Part shown: one piece after another, positions 50,873-62,450 of the stretch | Layout of the letters: every line of letters begins with the position of its first letter | Numbering within the stretch: position 1 is the first letter of the stretch | Origin: Physcomitrium patens | Lineage: Eukaryota > Streptophyta > Bryopsida > Funariales > Funariaceae | DNA: 64,000 bases | Direction of reading: 5' to 3' | Assembly: GCF_000002425.4 (NCBI RefSeq) | Contig: NC_037273.1 | Coordinates: 7,651,868-7,715,867 of the forward strand | The notes under the pieces: model-generated | The model's database searches: none | Seen by the model: only the letters and a program-made list of their open reading frames with translations | What the model was told of the DNA's origin: nothing | Program-made: the position numbers and the translations under genes

Positions 50873-52790
50873 TTGCTAAGAGCACTCGTGGAAAATTTGG
50901 TCAATAGACTAATGTTTTCCTTGAGGCCGTTAACTGTGCGAAGAGTAATCACAGAAGAATTGGATATTCCATTGGATATGTTTCTAATAACAGAAGTTTT
51001 CAATTCTGTCAAAATTGGTTCAGTAGAGTGGCATAAATTACTGGTCAATAAGGGCCAATTTAGTGTATTTCAAAATCCATCATTTTTACCTCCAATTCAA
51101 TTGAATAACTTAGTAAGGGACAATAATAGTAAATTGAAGAAACTTGAAAATTTAGAACAATCAATTGGAGAAGGCACCAGTTATTTTGACAAAAGATTAA
51201 GTGGAATATTATTCTCTTCAATGGTGATGGATGGTCCAGCGATTCCAATAGCATACAAATGGGTGACGTGAGTGACCGCACAACGAGCATGGCTCCATTA
51301 CCTACATTTAGGGATTTTTTGGGTGCAAAACTCGATCAACATTTTTCTCAATTTTTGACAACATGTATAGGCAATAATGGAAGAACTGAAGATATTTGGT
51401 TACGATGGTTGCCAACAACCTTGAAAGACACGCATTTGAATGGTACAACCGTTAACCAATGGGTCAATTTCTCAATTGGAAAGCATTTGTTGAATACATT
51501 TTTAATCCATTTTTGCCTAATTAGTTTTGATGATCGACTTTGAGAAAGATTAATGACTAGCAAAATGGATCCATGAAAGGTAGTAGAATCATACTATGGT
51601 CATGTGGAAAATATACTCCACAAGTAGCCTAATCACCAAATGCCAGAGGCTTTTGTATTGTCCATAGTAATCAACGGATTGTACCCACCCGAACTAAAAA
51701 TATTTATAAAAGAGGCTCAACCAAATACGGTAACTGCATCTCTTTATAGAGCCAAGCTTTGGAAGGAATACCATTATGATCAGTTTTTAACTACAGGTGC
51801 CACCATGATTCCAGTTCAAGGCAGCTATCAAAATCCGACTTAGAACGGATCAATGGGTAGTTATCCACGGATGTTACAAACAGTGGCCAATTCCAGTGCC
51901 AATATTCAAGGGCCAGTTAATGTCACTCTATTACAAGCTGTACCAGCGAATGTGACAACACCGTATGCTCTATAGTTTTCATATCAATAACAAGCATTAA
52001 CTATGGCAAAGTTACCAATAATACTAGCCCCTAAAGATTCCAATGAAGTCTTGTTATTGAACTTGATAAAGAAAATAGAAGAAATGGATGTTAATATGGC
52101 TAAGGATAAGAAAAAGAAGCACAAGCCTACCAATACTAGGACCAATGTATAGTGCAGTAATTGTAAGGGCCACGGTCATTTAGTAACAGAATGTCCTTCA
52201 CCCTCACAAATGATGGATCAATGTACATTTTTCGGAGGAAAGTACTTAACAGCTAATTGTTGGAATTAGCAAAGGCAACAACAATTCAGTAATTAAACCA
52301 TGATCTCACCAACTGAGTGGGACATCAATCAAGTTCAAATGGAAAATACGTATAGATGGAATGGAAATCGATCTAATCGACAAAATTAAGCATTCAATAA
52401 CTTTCAAAGTTCTAATTTTAATCAAGGATCTGCATCAAACCTCCAAAACTACGGTAAGGAGTAGTAGAGGTATCAGCAATATGATCCACCGGCGTCATCA
52501 AACTAAGTACCCTCCGTACCAATGGAGAACCAGGATCATTTTTTAACTCTACATGCAACAAGCCTAGTATATATATATCGATGGAGACACCCAATATGCC
52601 TCATGGGGGTGCAAGGAGACCACTTTGTTGTTTTCGTTGCAAACAAATTGGAAATTATGCCAATGAATGTTCCAATCTCAAAGCCAATGATGATTATGTG
52701 CTAGTGTGTGGAAATTGTAAGCAGTCGAGGCATACTTATCAGCAATGTAATACTCCGTTCAATTTCAATAATCGGGATCAGTAGATTCAA
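50873..52790 (+). pseudogene. Gag remnant, plus-strand gypsy copy
   Basis: The capsid-like part (50,873-51,843) contains WHKLLVNKGQF, then FRDFLGAKLDQHFSQFL and IWLRWLPTTLKD. The zinc knuckles come as two pairs: 52,150-52,262 (CSNCKGHGHLVTEC, then CTFFGGKYLTANC, where the second Cys is lost) and 52,625-52,747 (CFRCKQIGNYANEC, where His has become Asn, and CGNCKQSRHTYQQC). Stops separate several pieces. Confidence 0.75.
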
Positions 52791-53343
52791 AGCCAAGAAA
52801 AAATTGAGAAAATAAATCAAGATCCTCAAGATTTTCTAGTAAATCGGGTGGAATATATCTAAGCCATTCTTATTAAGAGTCAGCAAAACGACAAAAGGAC
52901 CAATTCAATATTTAGGTGAGCTTGATGCAAATGGCCAATTTGATCCAATTACGGGGACATCCAATCCAGGTCCTGTTACAGGCCTCTTATCTAGTATGAG
53001 ACTTGACTCAGTTGGGCAATCCAATGAAGTCCCGATTACGGAGGCTTCAGTTCCATTTCAAGTTGTTCCATTCTCTACGTAATTTTGAAAAACATCCTAT
53101 CCTTTGAAAGATCCTCTTGGCGGCACAAATTCCAAGAAAGCTTTGGCTATTATTCCAATTCCAAGTCCAAGACAGAAGAATATCTTACCTCTCGGAGTCA
53201 AACTCAATCCAATGAAAAGAAAGAGGGCATTAGGAATTACCTTAAATATGGAACCCTATGACATTTTGAAGGATCTGGACACTATTTGGCCTTCTATTTC
53301 TATGAAGTAACTTCTAGCAATCGCACTAGAGTGTCGTTCTACA

Positions 53344-53709
53344 TTGAATTCATCGTTAACACAGCATAGGCAATGTAATAAGGAAGTTTGTGAAGTCAGT
53401 TTGAACCTTGATCCAAGTGCACTAATCATCGATGTTTTGATTAACAATGTTATGATCTTGGGTGTTCACATGGATAGTGGTTCTAGTGTCAATTTACTGA
53501 ATGCTGATACAATAGATGCTTTAGATTTGGAACACTTAGTACCCACAACATTGGTATTAAGGATGGCAGATCATAGTCGGGTTAAACCAATGGATATTTT
53601 ACGGAGTGTTAAAACTATAATTGTCGATATTACGTATGAAATTGACTACATTATCTTTCGATTACAACATTTGACTTTATCATATCCAATTTTATTGGAA
53701 CGACCCTAG
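53344..53709 (+). pseudogene. Retropepsin-like protease, plus-strand gypsy copy
   Basis: This 121-codon open stretch holds the active-site motif HMDSGSSVNLLNADTI, with DSG, and TLVLRMADHSRVKPMDIL. It ends with LSYPILLERP and a TAG in place of the Trp codon seen in the partner element. Confidence 0.75.
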
Positions 53710-54189
53710 CTTTATCAAACAAAGGTTAAGAACGATTGGGATTGAGGTACTTTGACAATTAGCAAGGACGGAGATAAAATAGTGTTATAAATGTATCCAA
53801 TACACTATCACAAGGAGTCTCAATTACCAGCATCTAAATTGATGTCGTACAATGAGCTTACCTCCAATGATGATGTAGTAGCACCAATTATGGAGGTGTC
53901 CGTGGAAGCAGCCCAATACCTTGGAGTACTGTATCAATGTAGCGACCCGGAGGAATACTTGATATATCCACCGGATTTGGAAATCTCTACTAAAGTTAGT
54001 ATTGATTGGATGATCAAGTATGATATGAACCATATGAGTGCCCTAGACACAGGATTCAGTACTTCACACATGTCGGACTTACGGACTAATTTTCAACCAA
54101 CACGGGAGTTGAAATAGAACATTGCTGCTGCACCTTTATGTCAAACTATCAACTTGGTGACCACAAAAGAGCCTCAGACTATTAAGGTC

Positions 54190-54830
54190 TATGAAGGTAT
54201 TAAGGAACAGGAATTGACTTGCTGGACAGAATTTTTCTTGCATCATAAATCAGCTTTTTCTTGAACTTATGATAATCTAAAAGATATCTCCATTGAAGTT
54301 TGTGAGCATCATATCATTTTAGAAGAGAACACTAAATTGGTATGGTAGAGGCAACATCGCCTTAATCCTAAATATTCCCTCATGGTAAAGGAGGAATTAA
54401 ACAAGCTTCTTGCGATTAATTTTATTTATCTAGTAGCAAATAATGAGTGGATTTCTCCAATCATGATGGTGCCAAAAAAGAACGAAAAAATCCGAATTTG
54501 TTAGGATTTTCGAAAACTTAATGCAGCCACCAAGAAAGATTACTTCCCATTACCTTTCACAGATAGTATATTGGATGTTGTAGTAGGTCTCGAATGTTAT
54601 TCGTTCCTCGATGGATTTTTTGGATATAATCAAGTTCAAATTACACCAAAAGACCAGCTCAAGACAATCTTTACAACGGATTGGGGCACATTTGCTTATC
54701 GTGTGATGCCTTTTAGATTATGCAACGCCCCAGCCATATTTTAGAGAGTGATGACTCAGGCTTTCCAAGACTATCTCTGGATGTTTATGGAGATCTTTTT
54801 AGATGAATTTTGTGCATTTAGTAAAAAATA
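54190..54830 (+). pseudogene. Reverse transcriptase remnant, plus-strand gypsy copy
   Basis: Recognisable pieces are NPKYSLMVKEELNKLL, DFRKLNAATKKDYFPLPF, DQLKTIFTTDWGTFAYRVMP and MFMEIFLDEF, where the catalytic FLDDF has become FLDEF. TAG and TGA stops replace Gln and Trp. After about 54,825 the thumb region is missing and the sequence joins straight to the segment before RNase H. Confidence 0.8.
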
Positions 54831-54894
54831 ATTATTATCGCCTCTTTGTTCATTTGTTTGCAGTTATTTGTCAATTTTTAATGAACTTACTGAA

Positions 54895-55310
54895 GAAACC
54901 TCCATTAGATGGATCTAGTCCTCTCTGGACCATGGACTGTACTGTGGCCTTTGAAGCAATAAAGTCAAAATTGGTCTCTGCACCAATATTGATGGCACCT
55001 CATTGGACGGAGCATTTTCATGTGTACGTTGATGCATCCAATGTGGATATTGGATCGGTGCTAAGTCACAAGGATGACCAGGGACTAGATCATCCTATCT
55101 ATTATGTCAATTGGTAATTGGTGGCTGCCAAACATAATTATACTACTACTGAACGCAAAGCGTTGGACATGATATACTCGGTTCAGAAGTTTTGGCACTA
55201 TTTGCTTGGATATCTGTTTGTATTTTATGTAGATCATGGTGTCCTTAAATACATGATTAATAAGCCTCAATTGAGTGGGTACATTTCCCGATGGATATTA
55301 CTTCTATAAG
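54895..55310 (+). pseudogene. RNase H remnant, plus-strand gypsy copy
   Basis: Contains HFHVYVDASNVDIGSVLSHK, with the first catalytic Asp, then ERKALDMIYSVQKFWHYLLG and FYVDHGVLKYMINKPQL. It is nearly open, with one stop at 55,115. Confidence 0.8.
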
Positions 55311-55539
55311 AGCTCAATTTTATGATTGATATACGACCTGAGAAGAAACATGGAAATACTGATCATTTATCCCGATTGTCTAATATTCTTAGCAACGAGC
55401 CTATCTTTGATGCTCTTCTCGACTCTGAATTATTTGTGGTGGATGTGATTTCCTCCGAGTACAGTGAAATCATTTAATTTTTGATCTTCTACACTTTTTT
55501 GCCGACTTTCACCGAGAAGCTTAAGAAGCGACTCATTCT

Positions 55540-56086
55540 GAAGAGTGCTCCGTACACGATGTTTTAGTAATGCTTTGTATAAACAAGGCAAAGATGGCAT
55601 TTTAACACGTTGTATCTTTCAAAATGAAGTACAGTGGATACTAGAGGGTTGCCATTTGGATAGTTGTGGTGGTCATTTCACGGATGATAACACTACTCTC
55701 AAGGCTTTAATGGTAGGATATTGGTGGCCTTCAATGTTTTTTGATGCACGCCAATTTGTTTGTCATTGTGATCCCTATCAATAAATGGGTCGACCTACAG
55801 GCACTTTAGCCATGTCGTTAGTACTAATCTTGGCACAAGCACCGTTTAAAAAATGGGGTATTGATTTTGTCGGTCTCATTGCACCAGCGTCAAAACCTGG
55901 CCAGAAGCGGTATATTTTAGTCGCCACGGACTATGTAGCAAAATGGGCAGAGGCTATTGCTACCCACCATGATAATGTCAGTATAATGGCCACTTTTCTT
56001 TACGAGAATATAATAACTTGATTTGAGTGTCCGAAAGAATTGGTTAGTGATCGCAACATCCATTTCATAAATACTACTATAGCTAC
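55540..56086 (+). pseudogene. Integrase, truncated, plus-strand gypsy copy
   Basis: Zinc-binding end (HLDSCGGHF, then CHCDPYQ) and core (WGIDFVGLIAPASKPG with the first Asp, then KELVSDR with the second). It is cut at HFINTTIAT by the LTR beginning at 56,087, before the catalytic Glu. Confidence 0.85.
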
Positions 56087-56835
56087 TGTGATTGTCGTTT
56101 TACTTACTCTAATTAATCTAATCAGAGTAAACCTGTATAGGGAGATTCGAACACAGGGAAAGAATATCGCATGAGCTTACACGTTAGGGTCAGACAATTA
56201 ACTGTATTCCGCACTACTTAAAACACCTAGGAAATACTACAATGCTTTCCACTTCCTAATAATACTCTACCATCACTAATAACAACAACGTGTAATCCTG
56301 CACTATCCTAAATGACAGGACATAATCATACTATAATCCAAACTCTGGAATTCTTCACCATTAACTGCCTTCACATTATAGTGTTTCACAAAAACACAGA
56401 CTCATTCTTTCTGCTGAACTACAATCAGATTTCAACATTCAATCTTTCTTCTTCCCATTTAATAACAATCATACTTCCATTTTATAATTCACTTTCACAA
56501 TATTCAGAAACTCTTAATCTTCTTATTCAAAGAAAATAACAAACAAAAGAAAAGAGGTAGCACCAAGCTTACCCCGGCTCACACTATCACAGTCTGGCCC
56601 CTACTTCCTCTCTCCCATCCTCCTTATGCTAACACGAGATACCAACTGCTACATCTCTAATGAAAACTGCTTTTCCTAACTATTCATCCATTTTACCTAT
56701 TGAACTACCTTTTCAATAGTCATCTATCTCTATTTACACTATAAACTAAGTATCTACAATTTAACAAATAACTACTTATTGTACATAGCTCCACTCCCAT
56801 CTGTGCAGCGTCCTCGCAAACATAGAACCGATACA
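56087..56835 (-). repeat. 3' LTR of the minus-strand gypsy element
   Basis: About 749 bp, starting TGTATCGGTTC and ending GACAATCACA on the element strand (TG...CA). Just upstream on that strand is a short purine-rich tract (GGAGAAG) that could be the polypurine tract. The inner limit at 56,835 is an estimate based on the TG. Confidence 0.8.
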
Positions 56836-56863
56836 TAACTAAAAAAAAACTTCTCCAAAATTT

Positions 56864-58557
56864 CTATTTATCTGATACACCCAATTGATCAATTACTACA
56901 TTATCCGTTATTGGTTCCACCGATTCTGGCTCTAGTGGTACGTCTTCATCCTCTTCCAATATTTCAAGCAACTCCTTTCTCAACTGAGCTGAAAGATCTT
57001 CATTGTATTCTCCCAATTCCCGGACCTGAGCTTCCAGTTTCAGGATCTAGGCATCGCGAAGTTCCAATTGATGTTGCTGCGGACTCATCCCTTCTGGGAC
57101 ATCTTCAATCGATACTTGAGATTGGCTCCTCACAGTTAACTCTTCTGTCAGTTTTGACACCTCATTTTGTAAAACTTCAATTTCAGACCTCATTTTTCTC
57201 GTTTCACATCTCAATTGGTCACACAATAACGCTTTCTCTATCGCCAATAACTCTGTCTTGTCCACTTCTGCTTGTAACTGGCATTTGAACTTCTCTCGTT
57301 CCAAATCCCATGACTTCTTATTCTGAACCAATTCGTCCCGTTGTCCTTCCACAATCCATGAAATCTGTTCTTTTTCCTTTGTCCAAGCCTCATATTGGAG
57401 AACCAATTTCCGCTCCAGGACCAACTTGGCTTCTTCAATTTCTTGAATCCTCAGTTCTTGCTCCCTAATTTTTCGATTTTGATCTGATATCCTTTTTTTA
57501 CTGTCTTTCCAATCCCGTTACTTCTGTCTTCTACATCCAATGCTCGTACCATACAATATATTTGCGAAATGTGCTTCAATACGACATTTTTAAGAAATAC
57601 TCCTTCAGGTAATCGACCTTCAGGAAACGCCAACTGGTTGATATCTATCAATAATGGGACTTCATTCTCCTCTTCTACCGCAACACCACTTGGAACCCGT
57701 CCCGCTTTGATAATCGGAACTACCCCTTGAACCACTGTACGACTTGATTCTCCGATTTCGTGTATTACATCTGCTGCATTGTGATTCTGTGCCAACAAAT
57801 TTTGTTCTCTCTGCAAAAGTGCTGACACTGGTATAGGATTTTCCTCTTCTGACGGTGGTTGACGCAATGTGTGCGCGATGACAGCATACACATAATTTGA
57901 ACAAAGCAAGGATGTGAACTTCTCCAATTTGAACTTGGCTCCTATCTCCGCATGAATATGAGTAGCTACATAAGCCGCCCAGTTGAACACCATCCCTTCA
58001 AACGCTCCTACTGCTGCATACAATAATCGTTTTGACACATAAGTGGGGTGTCGGTACAACCTTAACCGCCTCAACACGAACCGCAACCATTTTTCATATT
58101 CTGGTGTAATCGCCTCCTGAGTCCGCCATCCTTGGCTCCTTTCAAAGGATGACATTTCTTCCTTGAAATATCTACCTGGACTGAAATCGCTTGACTCATC
58201 AGTCCCTACTGCCATCTCTCCAATGGGAAGAAACAACACCTTTTCCAGGATTGTTTCATCAATCCCAATAATTCGCCCTTGAACCACACTCGATCCATCC
58301 TCGGGGTCGAAATTCTTAATGTATTCCTCCACTAATGATACATTGATTGATGGTAAACGCTCTGAATGGTGCAAAAACTGGAACAGCTTCGCAGTCCAAA
58401 AATCCCTTATTTTTCTCTGCGTCCAACAGATTTCTAACTTCATCGGCTCCATATTGGTAATGATTATCACAGACAGTGGTTTTGCTGTGCGTTTAGCTCT
58501 CACATTCCGGCCACTTTCATCTCTGTCTACAGCTCTCTTGGTACTTTCAATCGCCAT
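56864..58557 (-). pseudogene. Extra ORF after integrase: unknown domain plus coiled coil
   Basis: It starts at an ATG in good context (GTCATGGCG) at 58,557 and reads 368 codons to 57,451. This part has a basic start, then KLFQFLHHSERLPSINVSLV, VVQGRIIGIDETILEKVLFL, RSQGWRTQEAITPEYEKWLR and YAAVGAFEGMVFNWAAYVAT. Near 57,510 a single frameshift moves reading to another frame. That frame continues as a long Glu/Lys/Gln-rich coiled coil (EEAKLVLERKLVLQ, EIEVLQNEVSKLTEELTV) and passes one TAG at about 57,046. It ends at a TAG at 56,864-56,866, just before the LTR. The total is about 560 codons. The first part resembles the 'putative plant transposon protein' type of domain seen in plant gypsy elements, from memory only. 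No membrane segment or signal peptide marks it as an envelope protein. Confidence 0.75.
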
Positions 58558-59034
58558 GACTCAAACGCTTACAGGTCCTAACCGTCAATGCGACTCTCCA
58601 GTATGCTTGAAACACTAAAATGAAACACAAATAAGCAACAACAGAATATAACACCACAGAATAATCCTTAATAGGAGCCCTACTCCTATTCTATTACCTA
58701 GTGATGAGAACGACAACATGGTACCCATACTGTCCATTTTTCACTTCCTTCGCATCTGATACAATAGTGATTACTAAATATCCTTGCAGCCGCCTCTACG
58801 CCTTATACCATAATTAGGTCCCTCCTGAGTCCATTCGAAGTCCCCTCCCCTCAAATGAAATAAAACCCGTCTCGGATTTTAGGTATTATATAACCGTAAA
58901 CGATTCCCATTAATGCAGGTACTGAAACGATGACCCGTGAAATCTTCCAATTGAACAGACCCATTGAAAAATCCTTCAATTATGCAATATGGCCCATGCC
59001 AGCGAACTTGAAATTTTTCCGAAAAATGATTGAA
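58558..59034. other. Spacer between integrase and extra ORF
   Basis: About 470 bp without an open frame, inside the element. It would be the place for a splice acceptor or internal promoter for the downstream ORF. I cannot identify either. Confidence 0.5.
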
Positions 59035-60282
59035 TCAGCTATCATATAGCAATACCAAATCATTGGGCATAAAACACTTCGACCGTAGTTTACTATCATA
59101 GTAACTCTTCCTCCGTTTTTGAGTGGCTTCCATGTGGAATAGAGCTACAGCCCGTATTTCATCCAATTTCTCCAATTTCATCAACCGAGAGTGTAATGAC
59201 TCGGTGTCATTGAGGCGTTCGTCTAAGGCAATACGTAAACTGGGAACCTCCAATTCGATAGGTAAAATTGCGTCTTGACCGTAAACCAATTGGAACGGAG
59301 TAGAGTGGGTAGTTACTTTATAGGCGGTACGATAAGCCCACAAAGCTGCAAAGAGTTTGGTCTCCCAATCAGTACCGGCCCCTGAAATTGTCTTAGTCAA
59401 GACTTTGCACAAAATACCGTTGGTCTTTTCCGTTTGCCCATTGGCGCGAGGATGATAGGAAGTGGTCTTACAATGCTTGATCTCATATGTGGTCGTCAAG
59501 GCGGCGATGGTAGCATTGATGAAATGGGTGCCTCGATCGCTGACCAATTCCTTGGGACACCCAAAGCCAGTGATAATATTCTCATATAGAAAAGTTGCCA
59601 CCGTACTGGCATTATAGGTGCGGGTAGCAATCGCCTCTGCTCATTTGGTGACATAATCTGTGGCGACTAAGATATACTGCTTTTGACCAGGTTTTGACGC
59701 AGGTGCAATGGGACCAACAAAATCAATACCCCATTTTTCAAACGAGACCTGAGCCAAGATTGGGACTAACGGCATGGCGGAAGTACCCGTAGGTCGACCA
59801 ATTCGTTGACAAGGATCACAACGACGAACGAACTGGTGGGCATCAGAAAACATTGTGGGCCACCAATATCCGACCATTAAAGCCTTGCGAGCAGTGCTGT
59901 CTCCCACGAAATGACCACCACAACTATCCAAATGACCACCACAACTATCCAAATGACAACCGGTAAGTATTGACTGTACTTCACTGGGAAAGATACAGCG
60001 CCATAAAAGACCATCTCGGCCTTGTTTATACAAAGCATCACGAATCATCGTGTATGGGGCACTCTTCAGAATAAGGCGCTTCTTAAGCTTGTCCGTGAAA
60101 GTTGGCGGAAAAGTATGGAAGGTCAGAAACTGAATAATTTCGCTATACTCGAGGGATATTACATCCACTACAAATAATGTGGCGTCGGGAAGATCATCGA
60201 GAACAGGCTCGTTGCCGAGAATATTAGACAACCGAGATAAATGATCCGCGTTCGCATGTTGCTTCCCAGGTCTGACAACCAC
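59035..60282 (-). pseudogene. Integrase of the minus-strand gypsy element
   Basis: Zinc-binding end (GCHLDSCGGH repeated, then RRCDPCQRIGRP) and core with WGIDFVGPI (Asp), LVSDRGTHF (Asp) and HPRANGQTEKTNG (Glu), so the DDE triad is complete. It continues to KLRSKCFMPNDLVLLYDS. One TGA at about 59,640 replaces a Trp codon (the plus copy reads AKWAEA). A 21-bp tandem duplication sits in the zinc-binding end at 59,911-59,952. Confidence 0.88.
59911..59952. repeat. 21-bp tandem duplication in integrase
   Basis: Two perfect 21-bp units (59,911-59,931 and 59,932-59,952) encode a repeated HLDSCGG on the minus strand. The related plus-strand copy has a single unit near 55,655-55,675. Confidence 0.95.
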
Positions 60283-60297
60283 TGTAAAATTGAACTC

Positions 60298-60753
60298 CTA
60301 GAAGAGTAAGACCCAGCGAGCAATGCGCCCACTCAATTGAGGCTTATTAATCAGATATTTGAGAGCATCATGATCCACATAAAATACAAACGGATACCCA
60401 AGCAAATAGTGCCGAAATTTTTGAACCGAGTATATCATATCCAACGTCTCTCGTTTAGTAGTAGTATAGTTGCGTTCGGTAGCCATTAATTGTCGACTGG
60501 CATAATATATGGGATGATGTAATCCCTTATCATCCTTCTGGCTTAACACCGAGCCAATAGCAGCATTGGATGCATCAACATACACATGAAATGGCTTTGT
60601 CCAACAAGGAGCTACCAATATTGGTGCAGAGACCAATTTTGACTTTAAGACCTCAAAGGCTACGGTACACTCCTTGGTCCAGAGGGGACTAGTACCATCG
60701 GATGGAGGTTTCTTCAGTAAGTTCGTTGAAGGTTGACAAATAACCGCAAACAA
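60298..60753 (-). pseudogene. RNase H of the minus-strand gypsy element
   Basis: An open stretch with KPFHVYVDASNAAIGSVLSQ, ETLDMIYSVQKFRHYLLGYP and FYVDHDALKYLINKPQL. The catalytic Asp residues are kept. Stops lie on both sides. Confidence 0.88.
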
Positions 60754-60762
60754 ACTTATAAA

Positions 60763-62100
60763 TCATCGATAATAACTGACATGACCAACAAACCCTCGAA
60801 CACCGGAGACTATCTCCGGTCTGGGCAAGTTCATGATATGCTGCACTTTGTCAGGATCCGTAGCAATACCACGACTGGAAACAATATGGCCCAATAATTT
60901 TCCAGACAGAACACCAAATTGGCACTTCTCTGAATTCAACGATATCCCAAATTTGGCACACTCAGCCAAACATTTGCCTAAACAATGAAGATGATCTTGT
61001 TTGGTATTGAATGTATAAAAGTCATCTAAAAAGATCTCCATAAACATCCAAAGATAGTCTTGAAAAGCTTGAGTCATCACGCGTTGGAACGTGGCTGAGG
61101 CGTTACATAACCCAAAAGGCATCACGCGATAAGCAAATGTGCCCTAATCTGTAGTAAAGGTTGTCTTGAGCTGGTCTTCTTTTGTAATTTGAACTTGATT
61201 ATACCCGGAGAAACCATCGAGAAACGAATAGCATTCGTGACCGGCGACGGCGTTCAATATACTATCCGTGAATGGTAACGGAAAGTAATCTTTCTTAGTG
61301 GCTGCATTAAGTTTCCGGAAATCCTGACAAATTCGGATTTTTCCATTCTTTTTCGGCACCATCACAATTGAAAAAACCCACTCACTATTAGGTACCGGGT
61401 AAATGAAACCCACCGCAAGAAGCTTGTCCAATTCTTCCTTCACCATAAGGGAATATTTAGGATTAAGGTGATGTTGCCTCTGGCGTACCGGTTTAGCGTT
61501 TTCTTTCAATATGATACAATGTTCATAGACATCAGCGGGGATACTTTGTAGATCATCATAAGTCCAAGCAAAAGCGGATTTATGATGTAAGAAAAATTCT
61601 GTCCAACAGGTCAACTCTTGTTCCTTAATACCTTCGTAGACCTTAATTAGCCGAGGTTTGGCCGTGGTCGCTAAGTTAATAGTTTGACACACAGGTTCAG
61701 CAACAATACTCTGTTTCAATTCCCGCAGTGATTTAAAGTTACTCCGTATATCCGACATATGCGAAGTAACGAATCCCGTCTCGAGGGCACTAACATGGTG
61801 CACATCGTGCGGAGGTTTCCAGTCAATATTAACATAAGCAGAGTTTTCTGAATCCTTCGGATATATCAAGTACTCCCCCGGACCTCCACATTGGTACACC
61901 ACTCCAAGGTGTAGTACTGCCTCCACATTGGCCTCTGTACTCGGTACTTCTGTGTCATCCTCGGAGCTAAGCTCTTTGTCCGACGTCAATTGAGATACTG
62001 GCAACTGAGACTCCCCGTGATAGCGTACTGGGTACATTTGTAATACCATTTTATCTACGCCCTTACCAATTGTCAAAGTACCCCGACCCCAATCGTTCTT
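60763..62100 (-). pseudogene. Reverse transcriptase of the minus-strand gypsy element
   Basis: EELDKLLAVGFIYPVPNSEW, then ICQDFRKLNAATKKDYFPLP, then a TAG at about 61,144 where the partner has Trp, then MPFGLCNASATFQRV and the catalytic FLDDF box. It ends with KFGISLNSEKCQFGVLSGKL and VRGFVGHVSYYR. Only the stops prevent a full-length enzyme. Confidence 0.88.
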
Positions 62101-62450
62101 GGCCTTTGCTTGATAGATCCAAGGTCGTCCCAATAAAATAGGGTACGATAAAGTCAAACGTTGTAAGCGAAAGACAATGTAGTCAATTTCATATGCAATA
62201 CCTACAATTATAGTTTGAACACTCCGTAAAATACCCATTGGCTTAACTTGGCTATGATCTGCCATCCGTAATACCAATGTCATGGGGACTAATTGTTCGA
62301 GATCTAAAGCATCCATTGTATCTGCGTTCATTAAATTGACATTGGAACCTCCATCTACCTAGACGCCAGAGATCAGAACACCATCAATCGAAACATCAAT
62401 GGTTGGTGCACCTGGATCAGGGTTCAAACTAACTTCACAAACTTCCATAT
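62100..62450 (-). pseudogene. Retropepsin-like protease of the minus-strand gypsy element
   Basis: ISGV, a TAG at about 62,360, then VDGGSNVNLMNADTMDALDL with the active-site Asp in DGG, followed by LRMADHSQVKPMGILRSV and LSYPILLGRPWIYQ. The TAG falls just before the active site. Confidence 0.85.

Larger units (their letters stand above)
49784..56086 (+). mobile_element. Ty3/gypsy retrotransposon, plus-strand copy, truncated by insertion
   Basis: Same family as the minus-strand element to its right. It has a 5' LTR (about 49,784-50,534), primer-binding site, gag with four zinc knuckles, protease, RT, RNase H and integrase. Integrase stops at 56,086, where the LTR of the second element begins. 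Open frames are short, with many stops at former Trp and Gln codons. The RT has lost about 240 bp near 54,825. Base decay is heavier than in the minus-strand copy, so it is older. Confidence 0.85.

Noticed and set aside
56312..57288. Plus-strand frames of 75 and 125 codons
   Set aside because: They fall in the LTR and opposite the coiled-coil part of the minus-strand ORF. Composition is explained by those.
58319..58618. 99-codon plus-strand frame
   Set aside because: It is antisense to the start of the extra retrotransposon ORF and lacks any domain.
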